A DNA stretch of 64,000 bases from Symbiodinium natans (taxonomy: Eukaryota; Sar; Dinophyceae; Suessiales; Symbiodiniaceae): NCBI GenBank assembly GCA_905221605.1, contig CAJNDS010000469.1, forward strand, positions 500,685 through 564,684, read 5' to 3'. The translations under genes were made by a program, and so were the position numbers. Under the pieces are notes generated by a model. It was given only the letters and a program-made list of their open reading frames with translations. It had not been told where the DNA came from and did no database searches. Shown one piece after another: positions 38,101 through 50,100 of this stretch (positions within the stretch are counted from its first letter, which is position 1; the number at the start of each line of letters is the position of its first letter).

Positions 38101-41100
38101 CCAAGTACAAAATGAAAACCGAGATACCATGAACTAACAGAAGGCCCCTCAACCCCCGAAAAGCCCTGGCAGCGCCTCGGACTCGTTACCAGACCTTTGT
38201 CAGCTACGGGGGCTTGAGGTGTAGGGTTTAGGGTTTAGGGTTTAGGGTTTAGGGTTTCGGGTTTCGGGTTTCGGGTTTAGGGTTCTTGTTTGTGTTTGCT
38301 CCCTGTTTTTGGTTGGGAGGGGGGGGGTGTGGATTTCGGTGGTTAAGGCTTTAAGGGTTCAGGGCTTAGGTCTGCGGGGGCTGTAGTGTCGCCTTTAGAG
38401 GCGCTGCAGGATTCTCGGACCTTGAACTTTGTACTAAACCCTAACCTCCAAACCCTAAACCCTAAACCCTAGACCCTAAACCCTAAACCCTAGACCCTAA
38501 AACCTAAACCCTAAACCCTAAACCCTAAACCCTAAACCCTAAACCCTAAACCCTAAACCTAGGCCCAGGGCTCCTAAATCCTCCGTGGCTCCTAAACCCG
38601 AAGAGCCATCAAGCCTTCAAGCACTGCGGTACCCGACTCTCCTTCCCCAAGCCCCTGAAACTAGGGTTTAGGTTTAGGGTGTAGGGTTTAGGGTTTAGGC
38701 AAAAGCTGAAACCCATGTTTTTAGGGTTTCGGGTTTTAGGGCCCATAGTTTGGGACGTTCCCCTTACAGTCCTTAAGAGTGATGAAAAATGGGGGGGGGG
38801 GGGGCATAATCCCTATTAAGGACTGTTAGTATAAGCGGGAACATCCCAACCCATATTTTACGCCTCCAAGCGTCCTAAACCCTAAACCCTACACCCAAAA
38901 CCCCAAACCCTAAACCCAAAACCCTAAACCCTTCCTAAAAGCCCATAACATGAAGTGAAAACCAAAAGGAACCCCCTTGGGAGTGCAAAGGCAGAAAGGA
39001 ATCTTTAAGGGTTTAGGGTTTAGGGTTTAGGGTTTAGGGTTTAGGGTTTAGGGTTTAGGGTTTAGGGTTTAGGGTCCCACGACTCCCAAGTTACGAAACA
39101 ACACAAGAGTGCCCAAACTCTGAACTCCGGAGACCCTGAAATCCCAAACCTTACGCCCAAAAGCACACCTCTGAACTCTAACAGCCTTAAACCCTAAAAC
39201 CTAAACACTAAACCCAAAACCCGAAACCCTAAACCCAATACTTCCCAAAACTTCCTCAGCCCTCAGCCCCAACAACATAAAATCCAACACCCTCCACCCT
39301 GAGGCCTAAACCCTGAGCAACAAACCCTGACACCCTAACACCCCAGCATCCCTAAACCCTAAACCCTAAACCCTAAACCCTGAACCCTAAACCCTAAACC
39401 CTAAACCCTAAGCTTCCCAAAAAAGCCCGGCGCCTCCGCGGGTAATGTTCATCCTCGAGGTGCATCTGAACCTGCCACTTCGCTTCGGTGGCGGGGCTTG
39501 GGAACTTGTAGGGTTTAGGGTTTAGGGGTTAGGGTTTAGGGTTTAGGGTTTAGGGTTTAGGGTTTAGGGCTTCGGGCTTCGGGTTTCGGGTTTCGGGTTT
39601 CGGGTCCCTAAACCCTAAACCCAATACGCAAAACCCTAAACCCTACTTCGGGTTTCGGGTTTCGGCTCTTAGGACTTTTAGGGGTTAGGGTTTGGGCCAT
39701 CCCGGGGCTCTTGTGTTTCGAGTTGATATACGGTGGGCCTTCAAGTTTAGGGTTTATAGGGTTTAGGGTTTAGGGTTTAGGGTTTAGGGTTTAGGGTTTA
39801 GGGTTTAGGGTTTAGGGTTTAGGGTTTAGGGTTTAGGGTTTAGGGTTTAGGGTTTAGGGTTTAGGGTTTAGGGTGGGCCGGCTGACAAAGTATGGCTTCC
39901 TAGTGGAGACCCTTAATCTGCGGGCGCTTTTACGCCGGTCATAGACTCCATGAACGGGGATATACCGTTCTGGGCTCCCAATCGTCCCTGTGGGGTTTTG
40001 GCTTAGGGGGAGGGGGTTTTACCCGTAGCCAGCTTATGCATGGCCCACGGAGCCCTGAGCTAGTTGCACATGGTTTAGGGTTTACTTATTAACCAACTAT
40101 ATAACTGGACTTATCCGCCGACCCCATCCGGGGGCGGCGTCAGTGAAGACCCACTGCTTCTTAGTACCGCCCTCACCCCCCAGCCCCTCCCCCCCCCCCC
40201 ACCTAAGCCCTTCCCTAGCACCCCAAGCCTTTAGTGCTTCATCTACTGCGTTCCAGTGCATGCCCAACCCCCGCGCCCCCCCCCACTCTCAGCATGCCTT
40301 TAGTGCTTCATCTACAGCGTTCCAGTGCATGCCCAACCCCCGCACCCCTACAGCTCCTTGACCTATCGCCCTTCGCGACGGTCCAGCTGATACACCATCA
40401 GGGAGACCAGCTTTGCATTTGGCGACCTTCTGAAGACGCCAGAACGGCCGCACGCGAACAAGGCATGGAGTTGTATTACTTCCGCACAGTGGCCGGACTA
40501 GGAAAGGCTGGCCACTCTCTGCAGGCGGATCCCCTTTTCCAACTCACCCCGTCGGATTTCGATTGTTCGAGTGTTTGTCGGTGGGTGAGTGGGCTTGCTG
40601 TGTAATTGTAGGGTTCCAGCGCTCGCACCTCCCTGCCCCCCCCACCCCCCCCCCCCCCACGCCCTCCCCCACCCCCGGCCATCATAAGTACACTTTTAAT
40701 TGGTTAAAAAGTACCCCTAAACCCTAAACTAAAAACCCAAAACCCTAAACCCTAAACCCTTAATAAGTACCATGAACCTCCAAGTACACTACTTACTGCA
40801 CGGCGCAGGCCCTGCCGGATCCCCGCCCTCGACGACCTTGCACTTTCTCTCTCTGAAGACTCAACTCTCAACCCTAGACTCTAAAATCCTCCCCAAAACC
40901 CCCAAGCCCTAAACCCTAAGCCCCTCAACCCCTAAACCCTAAAACCCCTAAATCCGAAACCCTAAACCCTCAACCCCTCAACCCCTAAACCCTAAAACCC
41001 CCAAATCCTAATCCCTAAACCCTAGGCCTTACATGGAGGAGAAAAAAAAAAAGCCCAAGCCACCGCTTCGGCAGAGTCGAAGATCCGTGTGCCTTGGCTG

Positions 41101-44100
41101 CGGTGGCTACGGGGCTCGGGTTGCGCGGGACAAGGAGCCCCTAGGGAAGGGGGGGGGGGGGGGGGTTAGGGTCTAGGGTCTAGGGTCTAGGGTCTAGGGG
41201 TCTAGGGTCTAGGGTTTGGGGTTAAGGTTTAGGGTTTAGGGTTTAGGGTTAGGGCTTAGGGCTTAGGCTTAGGGTTTAGGGGTTTAGGGGTTTAGGTGTT
41301 TAGGGGTTTAGGGGTTTAGGGGTTTAGGGGGGGTTTAGGGGTTTAGGGTTTAGGGGTTTAGGGGTTTAGGGGTTTAGGGGTTTAGGGGTTTTAGGGGTTT
41401 AGGGTTTTAGGGGTTTAGGGGTTTAGGGGTTTAGGGGTTTAGGGGTTTAGGGGTTTAGGGGTTTAGGGGTTTAGGGGTTTAGGGGTTTAGGGGTTTAGGG
41501 GTTTAGGGGTTTAGGGGCTTAGGGGTTTAGGGGTTTAGTACGGGATTTAGGGTTTTAGGGTTTAGGGTTTAGGGTTTTGGGTTTAGTATCATTAAGGTTT
41601 TAGGGTTTAGGGCCGGAACCCATCACCAAACCCAAAGCCCAACACCTGTGATAAAAGCAAACCCAGCACCCCGCAAGACCCGGAACCCATGTGAACCCTG
41701 AACCCTGAACCCTGAACCCTGAACCCTAAACCCTAAACAACCCTAAACCCTAAACCCTAAACCCCAAACCCGAAACCCTGCATTTCAAGGCCCTGAAACC
41801 TCTCAGGCCTAAACCCCGAACCCCCTGCCCGTATAGGAGCCGAAATGATTCCCAAGCTCTATCTCCCTGTTCCTATACCCCCCCGCCCCCATATAGACGT
41901 CATAGACGCTGCCGGGAAAAAGCATGGAAGAATCCCAAAACAACCATGCAAATTCAACAGGCCCGAAATCGAACCTGCAGCAACCCTAAACCCTAAACCC
42001 TAAACCCTAAACCCTAAACCCTAAACCCTAAACCCTAAACCCTAAACCCTAAACCTCATCCCCTAAGACTCTAAGACCCCCAAAACCGTGAGACCCCTAA
42101 ACTTGAAGACCCTTACCCCTTGACCCAAGGTCCTCTAAGATCCTCCCAAACCCTACAGCATAAATTCTAACCCCCAACCACAAACCCTAAACCCTCAACC
42201 CTCTTAGACCCAAAACCTAAACCCTAAACGCTAAAACCTCCTAGACCCTACTGTAAGCCCTAAACCCTAAACCCTAAACCCCAAACCCCAAATCCTAATC
42301 CCTAAACCTTCTTAAACCCTAAACCCTAAACCCTAAACCCTAAACCCTAAAATCTCTTCAACCCTAAGACCCAAAAGTCCTCCAAGGCCAAGTGGCGCGA
42401 GGCCCAGGGATGCCCGGATTTCCTTGGGGTTTAGGGTTTAGGGTTTAGGGTTTGGGGTTTAGGGTTTAGGGTTTAGGGTTCGGGTTTGGTTTAGGGTCTG
42501 AGGGGTGTAGCTTTCAGTATCTCAGGGTTTAGGGCCTGGGGCTTACTCCGTCAGGGTTGAGGCCTGAGGGCTTGGCGAGCTGTTCGCAAGGGCTCCAGGA
42601 AAGTGAGTGGGGCAACACGATCCCCAAGAATGTAGAGGAGGTTCAGGGTTCAGGGTTCAGGGTTCAGGGTTTAGGGTTTAGGGTTTAGGGTTTAGGGTTT
42701 AGGGCTTAGGGTTTAGGGTTTAGGGTTTAGGGCTTAGGGTTTAGGGTTTAGGCTTCATGATTTTGCGATGCCAAACTCCAACCGACAGTCCAAAACCAAC
42801 TGTCGGCCCCACACGCCTGACAAACCGCAAGCCCCAAACCCAAAACCCTAAACCCTAAACCCTAAACCCTAAACCCTAAACCCTAAACCCTAAACCTAGA
42901 AGCCAAGAAAGAAACAATAAGTTCTTCAGACGCGGGGCACCAGCCAGTCGCGGAACTGCCGCCCTCCCTCCGCCGGTGCCTGCGTAGGGGGGGGTGGAGG
43001 TGTTGGGTTTGCGGTTTACGGTTTAGGGTTTAGGGTGTAGGGTGTAGGGTGTAGGGTTTAGGCTTCAGAGTTTAGGGTTTCGAGTTTAGGGTTTAGGGTT
43101 TTAGGCCTGTCATGGTTGCAAAATGAACTACCCGAAAAATACCGTCCTAAACCCCAAACCAAGACACGAGAACCACAAAATAACCAAGGTTTAAGGCATA
43201 TCCCAAAAACACTGAACCCCAAATCCCCAAAAACTCACCCAAGTGGGGACCCCTGGTGTTTGGAACCCCTTAACCCCCCAAACCCTCAAACCCTTACACC
43301 CCGAAACCCTAAACCCACCCACACCCCGAAACCCTAAACCCTAAACCCTAAACCCACCCACCCACACACACACATGCCCTGTTGAGGGTGCATGAAGCCC
43401 CTGAACCCTCGCGGCCGCCCAGTGGCTATGGCAAAGGTGGCTTCCATGCGTCGGACCCCCGCCTGGCGGAGAAGGGTTCAGGGTTTAGTTTAGGGTCTAG
43501 GGTCTAGGGTTTAGGATTTGGGGGTTTAGGGTTTCGAGGTTTACGGGGTTTAGGGGTTTAAGGTTCAGGGCTCGGGGTTCTAGTTCTAGGGTTTAGGGTT
43601 AGTGTGGGGTTCCGGGTTTAGGGATTTGGGGTTTTCTGGTTTAGGGATTTGGCTCGGGCCCAGGGCTTACAGGGTTTAGGGTTTAGGGTTTAGGGTTTAG
43701 GGTTTAGGGTTTAGGGTTTAGGGTTTAGGGTTTTTGGTTTAGGACTGCAAGGCTGAATGAGTTGAGGTCTTCGTCTTTCAGGGTTCCGGGTTTGGGATTC
43801 GGGGTTTGGGTTGAGGGCTTGTTGAAGGGCTCGGGTTTGAAAGGCTGTAGCCTTGCAAACAGAGGAGACTTCGATCTGTAGTTGCTCTGAACCCTAAACT
43901 CTAAACCCTAAACCTTAAACCCTAAACCCTAAACCCTAAACCCTCTTGCGGAGGCTGGCTGAGATGCCATACGGTTCTCTGGTCGGCGACATGCAGCTTG
44001 CGGTTCATGCTTCTGGCTCAACAGGCTTTTCATGTTCCTTAGCAATGTACTAGCAGGGGCTTTAGGGGTTATCGTTTGTGGGATGAGTGTTGGGCAGAAG

Positions 44101-47100
44101 TTGTCCAAACTCGAAGGTCCGAAATGCCAGGCCCCCCCCCCCCCAAACCGAAAATCCCTCTTGGCAACAGGAGAAGGATGCACGCAGAACCCTCCATCTC
44201 AACAACAAGGTGCTCTAGAACCCAGTACGGCTAAATATGACAGATCGAAACCCTAAACCCTAAAGCCTAAACCCTAAACCCTAAACCCTCCGCGGGCGTG
44301 CCTGGCTCGCGCTGCCGGTCACGAGCCCCCGGATGACGGAGGCCGCGTTCATGTTAAAGCCTCCCTTGGCCGCAAGTCGCCTTGCGGAGAACCCGCGCTT
44401 GGCGAAGCATGTCGGCCCCGTCTCGGTGGACTCGTAGCAGCAGCCTGACTAGTTCATGGTTAGGATCGTATTATGAATGAATGTTTTTATCCCTCGTTGA
44501 GTTCAAGGACCATTGAAAATCAACAATGTTACCCCACTATGACTAAGCTGAGAACGAGGACGAAGCACTGGTTCAGGCTTTTTCGAGCTGCAAAAATTTG
44601 AGATCTGCAGCCCCAACCCTTCCTTAAGCCCAAACCCCTAAATTCCTTACAGCACATGATTCACTGCGATTTCCGGCAGGTGGATTCGCACGCTTTCGGG
44701 GCTTGGTGAAGACATGTTGGCAATGAGAAACCGGAAGGGCTAACGGGTCGTTGCGCGTTTGGAATAATTCGGTAGTTAGGGTTTGAGGGTGGGGGTTCAA
44801 TCCTAAACCCTGGACCCTGAACCCTAAACCCAAAAAGTTAGTCAAATATAACACTTGCAAAGTGTTGTGGATGTTTCCGCTGCTGCGGACTGATGCAGCA
44901 AACATACCTCACTGCAATCCTTGCACTGAGAATCGGGCAACATTCTACATAATGCTGTCCTCGGACTTATTGTGGCCCCTATTTTTGTTGGAGTTTGTCC
45001 AACACCCGAGCTGAAACGGCTTAGACCCAAATTAAACCCTAAACCCTAAACCCTAAACCAGATTTGTAGGCCTGTAGGCACCCTTGCCGCCCGGCCCCGG
45101 CCTTTCCGCAAGCACTTCCGGCTGCTGATGCCCTTCCATCCGCACGGTGTGCGCTGATCCTCTCGGGCTGATACCCTGAAGTTTAGGGTTTAGGGTTTAG
45201 GGTTTAGGGTTTAGGGTTTAGGGTATAGGGTTTAGGGTTTAGGGTTTAGGGTTTAGGGTTTAGGGTTTGGGGTTTGGGGTTTAGGGCTTAGGGGTTAGGG
45301 TTTAGGGCTTAGGGCTTAGGGCTTAGGGTTTAGGGTTTAGGGTTTAGGGTTTAGGGTTTAGGTTTAGGGTTTAGGGTTTAGGGTTTAGGGTTTAGGGTTT
45401 AGGGTTTAGGGTTTAGGGTTTAGGGTTTAGGGTTTAGGGTTTAGGGTTTAGGGTTTAGGGTTTAGGGTTTAGGGTTTAGGGTTTAGGGTTTAGGGTTTTG
45501 GTTTTAGGGTTTAGGGTTTAGGGTTTAGGGTTTAGGGTTTAGGGTTTAGGGTTTAGGGTTTAGGGTTTAGGGTTTAGGGTTTAGGGTTTAGGGTTTAGGG
45601 TTTAGGGTTTAGGGTTTAGGGTTTAGGGTTTAGGGTTTAGGGCCCCAGGCCCTATACCACTAAGGCACAAAACGCTTGAAACCCCGAAAACACCCAAACC
45701 CCAAAACCAAAAAGAGCTCGAACCCTGAACCCCTGGAAGCCAAACCCCCCAGACCCTAAGTCCTGAACCCTCAAATCCGAAACATTCCATCCCCGAAGCT
45801 AAACTCAAAAACTGAGGGTTTGGAGGCCCAGGCTTTGGACAGGTGTAGCAAGGAGTTTTAGAGTGAGGGCTTTAAGGTTACCTGTGTAGTCCCTGTGCGG
45901 GTTATCCAAGGGGATATCGCCTACAGCCTATGTCACTGTAAGGCCTTGATAGATCTTGGCTTTTCGCCTTCCGACACAATATGTTACAACGTTAGTTCCT
46001 GGCTTAGAGCTCAGCATCTGAAGCGCAAGCAGTTCCACTGGGTGGGCTGTTGGTGCAAAAATTCTTCAGCTGAGGTCTTCGAGTTGAGGGAGAACCTCGA
46101 ACCGACTCTAAACCCTAAACCCCCAGCCCTATATAAGCCCTACAGCCCACATATGTGGTCGCTCCCAACTCCAAGCCGCATTTGGCGCGCAGACTTTGCA
46201 AGGCAGGTTTTTGGGCAGCTTTGGGCATGTTTTTCAAAAAGGAAGAGCCGCGCACAAGTTGCGTGAAATCACCACAACCTCTCCTCCCAGCCGCTGGGTG
46301 TCGTTTGGCGCGCAGACTTTGCAAGGCATGCTTTGGGCAGTTTTGGGCATGTTTCGCAAACAGGAGGAGCCGTGAACAAGTGCTTGAAATCACCGCAACC
46401 TGTACTCCCAGCCGTTTGGCATGCTTTGAGCAGCTCTGGGCATGATTCGCAGCCCGAATTGATCCGCGGTCACACACACGGTGACCTTCACTCTGCCTTC
46501 ATTGGGCGAAACAAAATGCCCGTTCCAGTGCGTTGAGTTTCTGGGCGTCAGTGGCTTCAAAGTACTTCTCTGGGCAGCTTGCTCATCTGAACCTGCGATC
46601 ACCTCCCATTCCACCTTTCTTCGAATAGTAGTCGGCGATGTTCATGATGTTGCTGTTGCGCAACTGGCCCCCCATAGCGAAAGTGCCAACTGCACTTTTC
46701 AAAATCATTCTTCAGCCCTTCCGTCACTTGGACATTCCAATTGACCACCAGGCAGAACGAGTCCATGATGAGGCATAGCTTTGTCCAGTATTTCTCGTAC
46801 GACTGGGCTGTTTCGAAGTAGCGCGCCTTTGAGGAAGGATAGAGTCTCCAACTAAATGCGAAAAGCCCTGGTCACCCTCCCCCCCTCCCGCATCTCTTCG
46901 AATATCAGAGATGGCATATCAAAGGTCTTCTAGATTTCACTTTTCTTAAAAAAAGGGCTTTAAGACGAAATTACGTGTTATGTATAGAGATGCTCTATAA
47001 AAAGAGTATCAAAAAGGGATCTGCTGCGAATATCTCCTCTGTTTTGGAAGGAAGGGGTTGTGAACTTGCAGGGTCTTCTCCAGAGATCCGTCCGCAACCC

Positions 47101-50100
47101 CTTCCCTCGCGCACTTCTCCCAAGCTCCTGCGTTCGTCAACCTTCCAAAAGCGGTCTCCGCGAGCTTGATGGTCTTGCCCTTCATGCTTATCTTGTTCCG
47201 GTGGCAGTACAGCTTCCACTGTTGCAGCCGCATCAGCGGGCAGGCTGCGTCCAAAACCTGCCCCTCACCCCCCCCCCCCCCCAGCGTCTCTTCGAACATC
47301 AGGGATGACATGCGTGTGAAAGATATTCTAGATGCCACTTTTTTCCACAAAAAATGTGCATTAAGGCGAGATGTTTAACACATATTTATAGAAAGTTCTA
47401 TTCAGAGAGCCTCAATAAGAGATCTGCTGCAAGGCTCGCTGCCTTTGGCAGTTTTTTGGCATCTCCTCTTTTTGGAGACGTCCTGCTCCCCCCCCCCCCC
47501 CTAACTCTTCGAACATTAGAGGAGGATCAGAGTATGACCTCAAGGGTGTTGCAGACTCCACCTCTTTCTTCTTCAGAAAAGAATGATTTTCGACCATCCC
47601 TCCCAACTCTGCAGCCCAGGCCCACCTGAAAGGTGCTCAGATTCTCGAAGACGTTTGGAAGCTTGCAGGCGCCTATGCGCTCTCGCTTGAGCCGAATTGT
47701 TTGGGGCCCAGTTTGGGCCCCGAAGCACAAACTTTGCGCCCTCTATATCAGTTTCCCTGGAGAAAGCTGCTAAGCCGCTCAGCAAACCCTAAACCCTAAA
47801 CCCTAAGGGCCAAAAAAAACGTTTTCCAGGAGGAGCTTCTAAGCCTCTAAGCTTCGAAGCCTGAAAGCTTAGACGGCCCAAAGTGCAGCTTCGAAGCTTG
47901 GGAAAGCTCAGAAGTTAAAAAAACCTTCTATGAAAAAAACTAGACCCGCTTTGCCCCTACAATGGAACATTCTTGGCCCGACACAACTCGGCCAACATAT
48001 GTACACACAAGGAGGAAGTCCGGGCTCCCAGCCTCTGGCCATGTCCGGAGCTCTGAGACTCTGAGCGTCACAAGGAGCAACGCATCGGTCCTAAATGCCC
48101 TTGGCGCCCGGTCTTCGTCTTCTTCGTCACTGATGACGAAGTGTTGGGGGTTCCTGGTGTCCCTGGCCATCCCTGCTCAAGCACGGGCTTGCCTTCCTCA
48201 GGAAAACATGCAAAGATGCTCAGCCCAAACCTGCGCGCAACCCTTCATCCTTCACGCCAGGCGTCGACCGACAGATCATTCTATGATGATTAAGTCCGGA
48301 GGCAGAAGAACGTCGGAAGGCACACGGGCAGAATCCCGGAACACTCGGCTGTTGGAGCTGTGCACAACGCCAGAGGCCGATCATCTTCACGTGAGAGCCA
48401 CGCACTGATGATTTTTTTAGCCAAACGGCTGAGGCGCAGAAGCTGGAAGAGGGCCCCGGATGTACTGGCTGCCATCTCCGATCCTGCCTGCAGCTCAAAA
48501 CAGCAACCCCCCCCCCCCCCCAACACCCCCAGCGACGCACACGAGTTGCAGCGCCCAAAACAGGGGAAGCTGCATCTTCCTAAACAAGACCACAGGATCT
48601 GACTGTTGCGATGCCATGAGTTGGACAACGCAAGTTTGTTGAAGTTTGCGGCCAGTCTATGCACTGCATGCATCCGCACAGCACACTGCCTCCCGCTGCT
48701 CCCTATGTTCGTTGCACATCAAAAGCCACCAATGCAGCCCACACCCCCGAGTCTCCAAAATGCCTTTAGTTTTTCGGTGAGTTTAACTCACATGAAGAAT
48801 GCGGGTGTAAAAATACCGAGATGTTTCGTCTAACGGGAAAATTGAGAAATGGCTTAGGGCTTTCATTTGAGGGTTTTGGAGTTTTTGGGCTTAGGGCGTA
48901 GGCCTCCTTAGGGTTTGGGTTTGGGGTTTAGGGATGTCTAGGGCTTTGGTTTTTAAGGTTTCGGGATCAGAGCTTAGGTAGTCAGGGAAACGTGACCTCT
49001 CATACGCCCCTAAACCCGAAACCCTAAACCCTAAACCCTAAACCCCCTCCACTCGCCCTGTGCCTCGGGGATGCGTTCGCAGGCCGCATCCATCACTGGG
49101 CCTCGGCGGAACGAGCCTAAATTAAGCTGCAACACAACGGACTTACATTCCTAGTGAATATAGTTTGAGTCTGACAAACGCTTTCAGGACTAGAGCTTAG
49201 GAACTTAAACAAAGTTACATTCATCCGGAGTGACAAAGAACATCATGACTGAAGGCTTAGGTCTTTAGGCTCAGGAGCCTGAAATAGCTTCCTAGGGTCA
49301 CTGGCAACTCCCTGAACCCTAAACCCTGAACCCTAAACCCTGAACCCTAAACCTTAAACCCTGAACCCTAAACCCTGAACCCTAAACCCTGGCCCCCTAA
49401 ACCCTAAACCAAGGCAGCAGGGCTGCTTAGGGCTTTCAAGGCATTGGGGCATTGGAGTCGCAGAGTGAAGAGGGTTTAGGGTTTAGGGTTTGGGGTTTGG
49501 GGTTTGGGGTTTGGGGTTTGGGGTTTGGGGTTTGGGGCTTGGGGTTTGGGGTTTAGGGTTTGGGGTTGGGAACTGTGGGGTTGATGAGGGCTAAGGCTTT
49601 GCCGTTTATGGGGTTTAGGGGGGTTGGGGGGTTCAGGGGGTTTGGGGGCTTTGGGGGTTTAGGGGGGTTTTAGGGGCTTTAGGGGCTTTAGGGGCCTTAG
49701 GGGCCTTAGGGGCTTTAGGGGCGCTGGGGGGGCTTTTGGGGCTTTCGGGGCTTTGGGGGCTTAGGGGTTTAGAGGTTTGGAGGCTTGCGGGGGGGGCTTG
49801 CCCTAAACAAACCCTAAACTCTAAACCCTAAACCCTAAACCCTAAACCCAAAACCCAAAACCCTAAACCCTAAACCCTAAACCCTGAACCCTGAACCCTG
49901 AACCCTGCACTGAGGCAGTCACAGGACATGGGCGGACCGTCATCTCTCGCGTGGCAGTGAACAACGTGCTCGCCTGCCAGAAAGCCCTGACCCCGCTGGG
50001 CCTCCCTGGGTATAGGGTTTGGCTCTCTCCCTAACTCCTAAACCCTGAACCCTAACCTCTAAACCCTAAACCCTCAACACCCTTTAGGGTGTACTCTCCT

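Larger units (their letters stand above)
45646..49056. other. Large repeat-poor part of an ABCA intron
   Basis: Almost free of telomeric repeats. Contains the tandem repeats at 46181 and 46894, a minus-strand ORF 47940-48170, and several short opposing frames (48220-48833) that I cannot support as genes. Possibly another inserted segment. Confidence 0.5.
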
